Source: PNON01 sp963757065 (GTDB lineage Bacteria; Chloroflexota; Anaerolineae; Anaerolineales; Anaerolineaceae). From it: DNA of 64,000 nt. Of this stretch, positions 1-8,435 are shown piece after piece. The translations under genes and the position numbers were made by a program. The stretch's first letter is position 1. Each line of letters opens with the position of its first letter. The stretch is taken from contig CAVWQC010000007.1 in NCBI GenBank assembly GCA_963757065.1, positions 1,034,031-1,098,030 of the forward strand. Direction: 5' to 3'. The notes under the pieces were generated by a model, which saw only the letters and a program-made list of their open reading frames with translations, ran no database searches and was not told the DNA's origin.

Positions 1-82
1 TAATAATGTTGTCGTAACTAAAATTACTCTTAACGCTTTGTTTGACATAACCACTCCTGATTTTCAGTGAACAAAAAAGTAA

Positions 83-331
83 TTACTTTGCTTCTTTCTC
101 TTTTAACTCATCCGGGGAAATGTCCTCAACCAATTTTGATAATTCTGCAAGTGCATCATCCTCAGGCTGCCAGGGAGATTTTGCTCTATCAAAAATAGAT
201 TTGGATATATCCATGGGCTTGTTTATAGATCTATTCTTCAACGCAGAGATTAAACTGATATTAATCGCAATAATAAAAATAATAACAATTCCAATGATCA
301 GCCATCCAATCCAATTTTGTTGAATGTTCAT
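83..331 (-). CDS. small single-pass membrane protein, unknown function
   Basis: An 82-residue protein. Residues about 8-30 form one strongly hydrophobic helix (WIGWLIIGIVIIFIIAI), followed by a polar, acidic tail rich in Glu, Asp and Lys. This suggests an N-terminally anchored inner-membrane protein with a cytoplasmic tail. No catalytic motif is visible and I do not recognise a family. It starts 6 bases after the stop of the HAD phosphatase gene on the same strand, so the two are probably co-transcribed. The overlapping plus-strand frame is rejected as a shadow, because the hydrophobic/charged pattern fits a membrane anchor only on the minus strand. Confidence 0.6.
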   Translation of the reverse strand: MNIQQNWIGWLIIGIVIIFIIAINISLISALKNRSINKPMDISKSIFDRAKSPWQPEDDALAELSKLVEDISPDELKEKEAK

Positions 332-337
332 AAGATT

Positions 338-982
338 CTACCCTTCAAAAAACGAAGGTAAAACATTACGAATATCATGAATGCAGGAAATATGCGTAAT
401 ATGCCCAAAATTGGATTGTCTTGGAGATACATGAATGGCAGACATGCCAATATCCAGGGCAGCCTGGACATTCTTTATGGAATCATCTAGCAAGATGTAA
501 TTTGCGGGATCAGGATCATTCACAAGCTTCATAGCAACTTCAAATGCCTGGGGATAAGGTTTGCAATAAGGGTCCATATCCACAACATCAACTATTTGAG
601 AAAAAAATTGTTCCACACCCAGGGCATGTAGAACACGCTTCGAATGAGCTTTATTCGCATTTGTGAAGATTATTTTATCCCCAGGTAAAGAGGCAAGTAT
701 TTCGGTAAGTTGAAGGTCAGGCTGGATAAAATCAGAAATCTGTACATCATGGACAAAATCGAGATACTCGTTAGCGTCAACAGCATAATCCACCTGCAAT
801 CCACGCAAACTCGTACCATAAGTATGGAAATATCGTTCTCGAAGCTCTTCCACCTCATCCATGGGAATTCCAAGGCGGGTGTGAATATAAGTATTCATCC
901 TGGACCCAAGGACAGGCCATAAGCCTGTATCGGGAGGATATAGTGTTTCATCCAGATCAAATAGAAAATGTTTTAGTACCAT
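338..982 (-). CDS. HAD-superfamily hydrolase, pyrimidine 5'-nucleotidase-like
   Basis: A 214-residue haloacid-dehalogenase-like phosphatase. Motif I is FDLDETLY near the N terminus (nucleophile and acid/base Asp). Motif II is IIFTNANK. The motif III lysine region is around CKPYPQAF, and motif IV is ILLDDSIKN. The pattern matches the SDT1/phosphoglycolate-phosphatase-like group that dephosphorylates nucleoside monophosphates or small phosphosugars. The exact substrate cannot be read from the sequence. The gene diverges from mutL. A -10-like hexamer (TAAAAT) lies only 6 bases upstream of the ATG, so the transcript is probably leaderless. Confidence 0.82.
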   Translation of the reverse strand: MVLKHFLFDLDETLYPPDTGLWPVLGSRMNTYIHTRLGIPMDEVEELRERYFHTYGTSLRGLQVDYAVDANEYLDFVHDVQISDFIQPDLQLTEILASLPGDKIIFTNANKAHSKRVLHALGVEQFFSQIVDVVDMDPYCKPYPQAFEVAMKLVNDPDPANYILLDDSIKNVQAALDIGMSAIHVSPRQSNFGHITHISCIHDIRNVLPSFFEG

Positions 983-988
983 CCAGTA

Positions 989-994
989 ATTTTA
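989..994 (-). promoter_or_regulatory. -10 element of HAD gene, apparently leaderless start
   Basis: On the minus strand TAAAAT ends 6 bases before the ATG at 982. No Shine-Dalgarno sequence fits between them. Transcription would start at or next to the A of the ATG. A good -35 box was not identified. Confidence 0.4.
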
Positions 995-1086
995 CCTCGA
1001 TTATCGATCGGGATGGAGAATTGTATCGATTCCATGACAATTCATCTGGTTTATCGGCAGTTAAGTGGTAGGGTGAATGGTTCGTG

Positions 1087-1092
1087 TATAAT
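1087..1092 (+). promoter_or_regulatory. -10 element of mutL, apparently leaderless start
   Basis: A perfect TATAAT lies 7 bases upstream of the mutL ATG at 1100, with no ribosome-binding site between them. The -35 region is weak. The spacing predicts transcription starting at the ATG, which supports 1100 rather than an upstream start. Confidence 0.5.
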
Positions 1093-1099
1093 TTATTCT

Positions 1100-2848
1100 A
1101 TGCCTATAAAACTTCTGACCGATGAGGTTGCCTCTCAAATTGCTGCTGGAGAAGTGATCGAACGTCCCGCTTCAGTGTTGAAGGAATTGATTGAGAATGC
1201 CATTGATGCTGGTGCTACTTCAATTGCCATACAAATTCATGGTTCCGGTCAAGAGTTGATCGAAGTAACAGACGACGGAGCAGGTATTCCCACTGAAGAA
1301 ATGGAGCTTGCTGTTACCCGCCATGCAACCAGCAAATTAACCAGTGCAGAAGATCTCTTCCATATACAAACCCTGGGTTTTAGGGGAGAGGCATTAGCTT
1401 CGATTGGATCCATCTCGCATTTATCAATATCCTCACGTTCAGATCGATCGGCCGTCGGAGCACGAATAATTGTAGAGGGTGGACGGATTATAAGCTCTAC
1501 TCCGGTAGTTCAAACTCATGGAACTACCATCCGTGTTGAAAACCTATTTTTTAATGTACCTGCGAGGTTGAAATTCTTAAAAAAGGATTTCACAGAGAAA
1601 CAGGTTAATTTTGGACTTCTTACCAGGTATTCCCTGGCATATCCAGAAATAAAAATTAAAGTTATTCTGGACGATAAACCTGTAATTCAAACCAGTGGTT
1701 CAGGGGATAGACGGGAAGTGATAGGTAACCTATTCGAACCTGAATTAGCCAGGCAAATGATCATTGCTGAAGGACTGGATCATGGCATTAAGCTGGAAGG
1801 CTTCATCAGTCCGATCAGTATTACACGATCCAATAGAAAGGAAATTACTTTTTTTGTAAATGGTCGATGGGTTCAAGATACAACTCTTACAGCTGCAGTA
1901 TTGCAGGCGTACCATACTTACCTTATGGTTGGCAGATACCCAATGGCTGTATTATTTCTCACACTCCCACCGGAAGATATCGATGTGAATGTTCATCCAG
2001 CAAAGGCAGAAGTAAAGTTTCGATCACCGGAGCAAGTATTCTCCATTTTACAACGCAGCATCAGAAAAGCATTACTCTCCAGCTCGCCTGTACCGGAAAT
2101 ACAATCAGCGAATAACTTTTGGCAATCAAATGTACCAGCCCAAAAATTTCAGGATCCAGCCTGGGAAATGGCTGGAGATATAAACCAGGCGAGCCAAAAT
2201 CAGGATGGTAATCAAAGCATTCAAAATTCAACACAAATAAATTCTCAACCCCAGGGATTTGGTGGAATTCCACTGCTGCGCCTGGTTGGCCAGGTAGGGG
2301 CAGCATACCTTGTTGCAGAAGCTCCCGATGGGCTATACCTGATCGATCAACACGCTGCCCATGAACGGGTGCTTTATGAACAATATATCCGGCAGAAAGA
2401 CAAACGGTTGGTTTCTCAACAGCTTATGGAACCAGTAACTGTTCAATTAACAGTAACTCAGGCGGATATGTTATTAAAACAGATACCCGTTTTAGGTCAC
2501 CTGGGTTTTGATGTGGAAGAGTTTGGAACTAACTCTTTTCTTATCAGGGCAATCCCCGCAATTTTTTCCGGTTTACAGCCGGCAACGGCTCTTAAAGTTC
2601 TTGTTGAAGATTTTGAGGAGGATGAGACCCCCTTACAACAGGAAGTGGAAGCGAAAATCATTGCCCGGGTTTGTAAACGGGCGGCAATAAAAGCAGGTCA
2701 GATATTATCTGGTGAGGAGCAAAGGCAGTTACTGGCGGATCTTGAATCTTGCTTTTCCCCGCGAACATGCCCACATGGAAGGCCAACGATGATCCATCTT
2801 TCGGTGGATTTACTTGAAAGGCAATTTGGAAGAAAAGGTGCTCGTTAA
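1100..2848 (+). CDS. mutL: DNA mismatch repair endonuclease MutL
   Basis: A 582-residue MutL. The N-terminal GHKL ATPase motifs are all present: ELIENAIDAGA, DDGAGI, RHATSKL and GFRGEALASI. A Q/N-rich linker (about residues 340-400) leads to a C-terminal dimerisation domain. That domain carries DQHAAHERVLYE, which fits the endonuclease motif DQHA(X)2E(X)4E, together with CKRAAIKAG and the CPHGRP metal-site motif. This is therefore the nicking MutL of organisms without MutH. The ATG at 1100 is chosen because MPIKLLTDEVASQIAAGEVI is the canonical start and a TATAAT sits just upstream. It overlaps the convergent histidine kinase gene by 4 bases. Confidence 0.96.
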   Translation: MPIKLLTDEVASQIAAGEVIERPASVLKELIENAIDAGATSIAIQIHGSGQELIEVTDDGAGIPTEEMELAVTRHATSKLTSAEDLFHIQTLGFRGEALASIGSISHLSISSRSDRSAVGARIIVEGGRIISSTPVVQTHGTTIRVENLFFNVPARLKFLKKDFTEKQVNFGLLTRYSLAYPEIKIKVILDDKPVIQTSGSGDRREVIGNLFEPELARQMIIAEGLDHGIKLEGFISPISITRSNRKEITFFVNGRWVQDTTLTAAVLQAYHTYLMVGRYPMAVLFLTLPPEDIDVNVHPAKAEVKFRSPEQVFSILQRSIRKALLSSSPVPEIQSANNFWQSNVPAQKFQDPAWEMAGDINQASQNQDGNQSIQNSTQINSQPQGFGGIPLLRLVGQVGAAYLVAEAPDGLYLIDQHAAHERVLYEQYIRQKDKRLVSQQLMEPVTVQLTVTQADMLLKQIPVLGHLGFDVEEFGTNSFLIRAIPAIFSGLQPATALKVLVEDFEEDETPLQQEVEAKIIARVCKRAAIKAGQILSGEEQRQLLADLESCFSPRTCPHGRPTMIHLSVDLLERQFGRKGAR

Positions 2849-4038
2849 TGAGCTTTGTAAGGCAGCCAGATTTCGAATTCTGTACCAAAATTTGGTTCAC
2901 TTTTAACCGAAATTCGGCCATTATGATTTTCGATGATCTTTTTACAGATCGATAGACCCAGACCTGTCCCCTGGATCTGGTCTTCAGTACGGTGGGACCG
3001 ATAAAATCTTTCAAATAAGTGCTTCACAGTTTCGGGTGACATTCCCAAGCCATTATCCTTTACAGTGATTTGGTGTTCATTCTCGTACATATCGGCAGAT
3101 ATGATTATTTGCCCGCCTTTTTGGTTATATTTTATTGCATTGCTGACCAGATTAATAAATACCTGTTTTAGTTTATCCCGGTCCCCATAAATATCCGGGT
3201 ATTCAGGTGGAACTGTAGTGATCAAATTTATTCTATAATCTTCTGTCTGGGTTATAAAGATTTCACACACTTCATCAACTAGAACCTGCAAATTGATCCA
3301 CGAAGGTTTAAACGATGCCCGTCCAGATTCTAATCTTGCCAGATCAAGGAAGGTGGTTGCCATATCACTTAATCTTTGGGCTTCGGTGTAAATTGTTTTG
3401 GAATAAGATAATCTTTGGTCTTTCGTTACTTCAGATTGTTGTAATAGGAATGCTGCTGTACTTATCGATGATAGCGGAGTGCGTATTTCGTGTACTAATT
3501 CAGATATTTGGTCTGATTGTTGAAATAGACGAGTATTCTCAATCGCCAGCGCAGCTTGAGTACCCAAAATTGTCAATATTTCAATTTCGTATTCGCCAAA
3601 CCCACCGTTTCTGTGATTGATCACCTCCAATATTCCAATAACTTTCTCCTGGACAATTAGCGGGATACCTACAAGTGAACGGGTAACGATCTGTGTTTTC
3701 TTTTCAATCCCCTCAAAAAACCTTGGATCATTGTGAACATCATTGATCAATACGGTTTTTCCTTGCTTGACCACCCATCCGGCGATACTTCCATCCAGTG
3801 GAACAACCAGACCATGCATAACAGGTTCATCCAGACCGGTTGCCGACTGAAAGTATAGCTCTTTTACCCGTTCATTATATAAAAGGATGGAGGAGGCTTC
3901 AGAGTCGCTTAATTCACATGCTGTAGCTGTGATCTTATTGAGCATCGTTGGAAGGTCATGATTGGAGACCAGGTCTTTGGAAATATTTAATAATTGTTGG
4001 TAGTGTTCCAATCTGTGTCGGTCAGGTAGTGTTTTCAT
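2845..4038 (-). CDS. GAF-domain sensor histidine kinase
   Basis: A 397-residue soluble sensor kinase. An N-terminal GAF domain (about residues 20-170) is followed by a HisKA dimerisation helix with the phospho-accepting His at about 183 in LVHEIRTPLSS. The HATPase_c domain has the N box NLVSNAIKYN, the G1 box DNGLGM and the G2 box GTGLGLSI. No transmembrane segment is seen, so it senses a cytoplasmic signal. Its ATG overlaps the sirtuin stop codon as ATGA, making it the third gene of a translationally coupled operon with the CpaE fusion and Sir2. The REC domain of the first gene is a plausible partner (inference). Confidence 0.93.
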   Translation of the reverse strand: MKTLPDRHRLEHYQQLLNISKDLVSNHDLPTMLNKITATACELSDSEASSILLYNERVKELYFQSATGLDEPVMHGLVVPLDGSIAGWVVKQGKTVLINDVHNDPRFFEGIEKKTQIVTRSLVGIPLIVQEKVIGILEVINHRNGGFGEYEIEILTILGTQAALAIENTRLFQQSDQISELVHEIRTPLSSISTAAFLLQQSEVTKDQRLSYSKTIYTEAQRLSDMATTFLDLARLESGRASFKPSWINLQVLVDEVCEIFITQTEDYRINLITTVPPEYPDIYGDRDKLKQVFINLVSNAIKYNQKGGQIIISADMYENEHQITVKDNGLGMSPETVKHLFERFYRSHRTEDQIQGTGLGLSICKKIIENHNGRISVKSEPNFGTEFEIWLPYKAH

Positions 4039-4799
4039 TGAAGATACTCACAAAGCTTTGGGACAGAATTGGCAATATCGTCGCGAATAACGATTTGAGC
4101 AAATTTATCCAGAGGAGTTTTAGAATTATTAAAAATGATCAGCTTTGCTCCATTTTGTACTGCCCGTAATGGATAAGAAGCTGCTGGCATAACCTCAAGT
4201 GATGATCCCACAACAATAATTAAATCACATTTTACTATTATTATATCTGCCAGTTCACAAGATTCTTTAGGCAGCATTTCATCGAAAAGGACAATATCTG
4301 GCCTTATTATATTTCGGCATAATTCGCAATGTGGGATAGTACCCGTTGAGATGAATTCCGGGAGGTAATCATCTCCACTATATTTATGATTACATGTGGT
4401 GCAAGTTCCGGTTCGAATAGAGCCATGCAATTCAATGACATTTTCTGAACCTGCTTTTGAGTGTAAGTTATCAATATTTTGGGTTATTATATTGTGAACC
4501 CTGCCTAGTTTCTCCAAATTATGTATAGCAAAGTGAGCTGCATTCGGTTTCGCATTATAAGCAGTTGCTGCAAAGTTGCGAAACCAGGCATAGAAACGTG
4601 TTGGGTGATGCTGAAAAGCGGACAGCGATACTACCTCTATTGGATTTTCCTGTTTCCAAAATCCAGTATTCCCCCGAAAATCAGGAATGCCGGAAGGAGT
4701 GGAAATTCCGGCACCCGTAAAGAAAATTGCCAATTTTGATTGATCGATTAATTTGGCAGATTCGGATATGGCTGTATCTTGATCCGCTCCGCGGATCAT
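4035..4799 (-). CDS. NAD-dependent protein deacylase, sirtuin (Sir2/CobB family)
   Basis: A 254-residue class III deacylase. The NAD-binding motif FFTGAGIST and SGIPDFRG are near the N terminus, followed by ITQNIDNLH with the catalytic His region (VIELHGS). Four zinc-binding cysteines sit in two CxxC pairs (CTTC and CELC), followed by RPDIVLFDE and a C-terminal GSSLEV. It removes acyl groups from lysines using NAD+. Start 4799 is chosen because its ATG overlaps the upstream stop as ATGA. A longer reading from 4901 would lie mostly inside the upstream gene. It sits between a REC/CpaE fusion and a histidine kinase, an unusual setting for a sirtuin. Confidence 0.93.
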   Translation of the reverse strand: MIRGADQDTAISESAKLIDQSKLAIFFTGAGISTPSGIPDFRGNTGFWKQENPIEVVSLSAFQHHPTRFYAWFRNFAATAYNAKPNAAHFAIHNLEKLGRVHNIITQNIDNLHSKAGSENVIELHGSIRTGTCTTCNHKYSGDDYLPEFISTGTIPHCELCRNIIRPDIVLFDEMLPKESCELADIIIVKCDLIIVVGSSLEVMPAASYPLRAVQNGAKLIIFNNSKTPLDKFAQIVIRDDIANSVPKLCEYLQ

Positions 4800-5947
4800 T
4801 TTTGTGGACCGCGTTGGGCAATGGTCGACGCTATTTTTACATATTGTTGAGCGACGATCCCATCCGGTTGTGCAAGGATCATTGGAGTGCTGCGAGTGCA
4901 TGCTTGATAAGCCAATTCAGGAGCTGGTGTAATAATGGAGGTAATTGGTATTCCCAGTGCTTCCTGTACCTGAGTCCAGGATAGTTGGATATCTGAACGA
5001 ATCCGGTTGATCAGGACAAGAGTTAATACCTTGGACTTGGTGAAACCTTTATCAGCCAACCATTCTAGCATTAGCCTCGTTCGAGATACGGTATTTGGCA
5101 TTGGTTCGACTGCAAGTATTATTTCGTTGCAAAGGCCAAGAATGGTATCAATACCCGGAATAATATTCGACCCAATATCAAGAATTATATAATGTCCGAG
5201 TTGAGAAAGGTATTTGACGATGGCAGCTAATCGGTCGGTGGCATTTATCAACTCAATGGATTGTGGGTCACAGGAAGCCATTAAAAGTTTAACGCCACTT
5301 GAATGAATGACTAGTTCATTCTCCACCATATTGGAAGTGAGTTCATTGGCAGGGTGTTTTAACAGCCGGCTTAGTTCATTAACATTGGTGTAACCAAGGT
5401 CAATTCCCAGGGTTCCCTGAGATGGTCGCAACTCTGCAACAATCACATCGCCTTTTGTTTTTTGTCGTAAGGCTACTCCTACATTCATGGCAAGTGTAGT
5501 CGAGCCGATGCCGCCCTTTGCGGACATTACTGCGATCACCAATCCTTTTGGTTGTAATGTTCCAGTAGGCCGTTTGATGTTTCGCGCGAGCAGAGCCTTC
5601 ACATGAGCGGTTAACTCAGCCGGATGAGTTGGTTTTGTAAGATAATCATCCACCCCTGCATCGAATCCTTCTACTTTATCATCCACCATGCCTTTGGCTG
5701 TGAACATGATAATTGGAATTTTTTGGATGGCAATATCACTTCTGATCTGCTTTGTGACCTCGTAGCCATCCATATCGGGCATCATGATATCCAGCAGAAT
5801 TAAATCTGGTTGTTCCATTTTTGCACTGGCGATCGCCTGGGCGCCATTATTTGCCGCCACAATTTTATAGCCCTGGCGCTGCAACATGAGGCCGACCAAA
5901 CGCAGTGTCTCTACATCATCATCAACAATCAGGATTTTCTCTGGCAT
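4796..5947 (-). CDS. response regulator receiver fused to CpaE/ParA-like ATPase
   Basis: A 383-residue fusion. Residues 1-120 form a REC domain with the acidic pair in IVDDD, the phospho-acceptor Asp at about 53 (LILLDIMMPDMDG) and the conserved Lys at about 105 (YLTKP). Residues about 135-383 form a SIMIBI ATPase with a deviant Walker A KGGIGSTTLA at 144-153, typical of CpaE/TadZ/MinD-like proteins that place Tad pili or polar complexes. No Tad pilus genes are in the window. It is the first gene of the operon with Sir2 and the histidine kinase, diverging from tilS. Confidence 0.9.
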   Translation of the reverse strand: MPEKILIVDDDVETLRLVGLMLQRQGYKIVAANNGAQAIASAKMEQPDLILLDIMMPDMDGYEVTKQIRSDIAIQKIPIIMFTAKGMVDDKVEGFDAGVDDYLTKPTHPAELTAHVKALLARNIKRPTGTLQPKGLVIAVMSAKGGIGSTTLAMNVGVALRQKTKGDVIVAELRPSQGTLGIDLGYTNVNELSRLLKHPANELTSNMVENELVIHSSGVKLLMASCDPQSIELINATDRLAAIVKYLSQLGHYIILDIGSNIIPGIDTILGLCNEIILAVEPMPNTVSRTRLMLEWLADKGFTKSKVLTLVLINRIRSDIQLSWTQVQEALGIPITSIITPAPELAYQACTRSTPMILAQPDGIVAQQYVKIASTIAQRGPQK

Positions 5948-6015
5948 GGGACCCTCTCAAATGGATATTTCAATGGCAACATCAATATTATTATAATGGC
6001 TAAATGCAATAATGC

Positions 6016-6021
6016 TATAAT
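6016..6021 (+). promoter_or_regulatory. -10 element of tilS, apparently leaderless start
   Basis: A perfect TATAAT ends 8 bases before the ATG at 6030, with no Shine-Dalgarno sequence between them. No convincing -35 hexamer was found at 17 bases. Confidence 0.45.
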
Positions 6022-6029
6022 CCAAATTA

Positions 6030-7449
6030 ATGGAATTACCACTCTTTTCACAAATTATGCAAGATAAATGCCAAATTGAACATGACCAAATTCTCCTTGT
6101 CGGAGTTTCGGGTGGTATGGATAGCATGTGCCTTCTGCATTTATTATTTAAAAATGGATATTCCATTGTGGCTGCCCATTTTGATCATTCACTCAGGGAC
6201 AATTCTTCTGATGATGCCCGTTTTGTTCAAAATGCGTGTGATCTGTGGGGTATTCCATTTGAGCAAAAGAGAATGGATGTTAAGAAATACTGCACGGAAA
6301 ATGGTCAGAATATTGAAGAAGGTGCTCGAAACTTGAGGTATGAATTTTTATTCGATTCAGCTAAAACTAAAAACGCCAGTGCAGTTTTGGTTGCACACCA
6401 CGCCGATGACCAGGTGGAAACTGTACTCATGCATTTTATCCGTGGTGCAGGGTTATCCGGTTTGAAAGGTATGAAATATACTTCCTATCTTGAACAGTTT
6501 TCGAAAAACATCCCTATTATTCGACCTTTACTGGATGTTACAAGAAAACAGATTGAATTATATTGTGAGGAAAACCAGATTCCTTTTATCGAGGATAAAA
6601 CCAATGCGGATGTAACATTTTTTCGCAATCGATTACGTCATGAACTAATCCCTGAGATGGAAACCTATAATCCCCGTTTTCGGGAGACTTTGATACGTAC
6701 CACCCACTCACTTCAGGCCGATCATGATCTGATCAATGACCTGGTTTCAAATGAATGGGAAAAAGTGGTCATAGAAATTCAAACCAGGTTTATCAAGCTG
6801 AATCTTGAACGGTTGCGTGCTCAACCCAAAGGATTGAGATGGAATGTGATCATCAAGGCGATTAAAAATTCTCCGCCCCGATATCAGGGATTTTGACCAA
6901 TCAGTACTGATTCGTTTGGACGAATTAATCACCGGGGCCATCTATGGGAAACGAATTGACCTGATAAACCACCTGGAATCATACATAGGCTCGGATGCTT
7001 TATTGATCTGCGAATCCGGTTACAAAGAACCTGTCAAATTATTTCCCCAATTTAGTCAGATACATCAATCCATGAAATTTCCCGTGGAAATGGATTTTCC
7101 TAATGGCTGGAAGTTGGAGGGGGATATCTCAATCAATAATATGAAAATGGAAAACATTCCCACGCTCCCATCAAATTATGAAGCCTGGCTGGACAGTGAA
7201 TCAATTGAAGGTGATGTAATTCTCCGCAATGTTTTACCCGGTGATCGGATCCAGCCATTAGGTAACGGGGGGCATCACACAAAGGTCTCAGACATTTTCA
7301 TTAATCATCGGATTCCAAAAGATGCCAGGCAGGAGTATCCGATCTTCTGTGATGCGAAGGAGATTATCTGGCTGCCCGGGATCATGATCTCAGAAAAATG
7401 TAAATTGACACCTGCCACAAAAAAAATACTACACCTGAGAGTTTACTAA
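6030..7449 (+). CDS. tilS: tRNA(Ile)-lysidine synthase TilS, frame interrupted near 6864
   Basis: TilS converts C34 of tRNA-Ile(CAU) to lysidine and is normally essential. The first frame (6030-6896) has the PP-loop SGGMDS at residues 27-32, HFDHSLR, the HHADDQVETVLM motif and the RNRLRHELIP segment. It then runs into a spurious TGA. The reading continues in the next frame (KILRPDIRDFDQSVLIRLDE) to the C-terminal TilS domain, ending 7449. Removing one A from the run at 6864-6868 (AAAAA) restores a protein of about 470 residues, the usual family length. An intact copy would be expected in the cell, so a sequencing indel is the favoured explanation. Confidence 0.88.
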
Positions 7450-7461
7450 AGTGTAGTATTT
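7424..7461. terminator. bidirectional hairpin between tilS and recombinase gene
   Basis: An 11-bp perfect stem (AAATACTACAC / GTGTAGTATTT) with a 16-base loop spans the last codons of tilS. It is flanked by an A-run on the left and AT-rich sequence on the right. The genes on both sides converge here. Confidence 0.6.
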
Positions 7462-7479
7462 ATAAGATCAGCAATAATA

Positions 7480-8379
7480 TTAATTCTTCGTAGATAACTC
7501 CTTTAATTTCATTGATATTTCGCGCCATTGGATCTTGGATATACCCAATTTCTGACGGATGGAGTCTGTTTCAGTTTCAGTTTTCCAGTCATGCAAAACA
7601 CTGGTCCAGCGGCACATATCGAATGACAAGTGTTTTCTTAGTCCGGCTGAATTTCCAAGCTCTTCCAGAATATATTCCAAACGCCTTTGGGACCAGTTGA
7701 AAAGCTTATCGGTCGGAGAGTATTGTGCCATGAACTCATTGCAGGCTTCAACCCATTCTGCTGATAATTTGATCTTACGCTCTTTAAGTCTGTATTGTGG
7801 ATTTGAGTACCGAATAAATACGGAGGCATTCGAAGGGTCCTCCAGTTCAAGATGATGAATACTGATACCAAGGCATTCACCTTTTTTAATTCCAGTTTCG
7901 ATCAATAAGCCAAAAAGGCAATAAGACCGTGAATCCGGCTTTTTCCCTTTGCGTAATTTTTCAGCTGCATGGTAAAGATCCTGAATTTCCTGAGTGGATA
8001 ATACTTCAGGTAAGGGACTAATTACTGATTGCTGCAAGACTTTCTCAGCCGGATTGACAGTCAGAACTCCATATTTGCTTAACCAATTAAAAAATGATTT
8101 CAAAGAAGTGATCCGTCTGGAAAGGCTTTTAGGGCTGCACGGTATTGAACGTCCTTTTTGGAGCCACTCCAGGAAATTGTTCAAATCAGCCGTGGTGATG
8201 GATCCAAGTGTACCATCCACGGGAAGGAAGTCGCATAATAAGCGGATATCTGCCGCGAAGGCTTTGATCGTATGCAGAGACCGGTTTTGATCTGCCAGGT
8301 ATAGCTTCCAGGAATTGAGGGCTGGAATGATATTCGTTGTCGGGGTAATATGCAATTCGGTTATGATTTGGTCATTCAT
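7480..8379 (-). CDS. XerC/D-like tyrosine recombinase with degenerate catalytic site
   Basis: A 299-residue protein with an N-terminal SAM-like core-binding domain (about 20-105, SLHTIKAFAADIRLLCDFL) and a C-terminal phage-integrase-type domain. The fold is recognisable but the active site is not. The first Arg of the RHRY tetrad is replaced (LLIETGIKKGE instead of TGLR..E). The HxxR box reads DMCRW, with Asp for His. The position expected for the nucleophilic Tyr appears to be Trp or absent (KIQWREIS). It may bind DNA without recombining it. A Shine-Dalgarno sequence (AAAGGAGA) precedes the ATG. No att-like repeats were seen nearby. Confidence 0.75.
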   Translation of the reverse strand: MNDQIITELHITPTTNIIPALNSWKLYLADQNRSLHTIKAFAADIRLLCDFLPVDGTLGSITTADLNNFLEWLQKGRSIPCSPKSLSRRITSLKSFFNWLSKYGVLTVNPAEKVLQQSVISPLPEVLSTQEIQDLYHAAEKLRKGKKPDSRSYCLFGLLIETGIKKGECLGISIHHLELEDPSNASVFIRYSNPQYRLKERKIKLSAEWVEACNEFMAQYSPTDKLFNWSQRRLEYILEELGNSAGLRKHLSFDMCRWTSVLHDWKTETETDSIRQKLGISKIQWREISMKLKELSTKN

Positions 8380-8435
8380 AAAAGATCTCCTTTACGGGTT
8401 GCGCATAGTTATTGTACGATTTTATAGTTAGAATG

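Noticed and set aside
120..323. Plus-strand frame opposite the small membrane protein
   Set aside because: Antisense shadow; the minus-strand product has a clear anchor-plus-charged-tail pattern and operon spacing.
6864..6868. Programmed ribosomal frameshifting in tilS
   Set aside because: A-A-A-A-A is a weak slippery site, no stimulatory hairpin was seen just downstream, and many other genes here show similar one-base breaks.
6894..6896. In-frame TGA in tilS as a selenocysteine codon, since selB is present
   Set aside because: The residues after the TGA in the same frame do not resemble TilS, whereas the next frame continues the family sequence from before the stop; a frameshift explains it.
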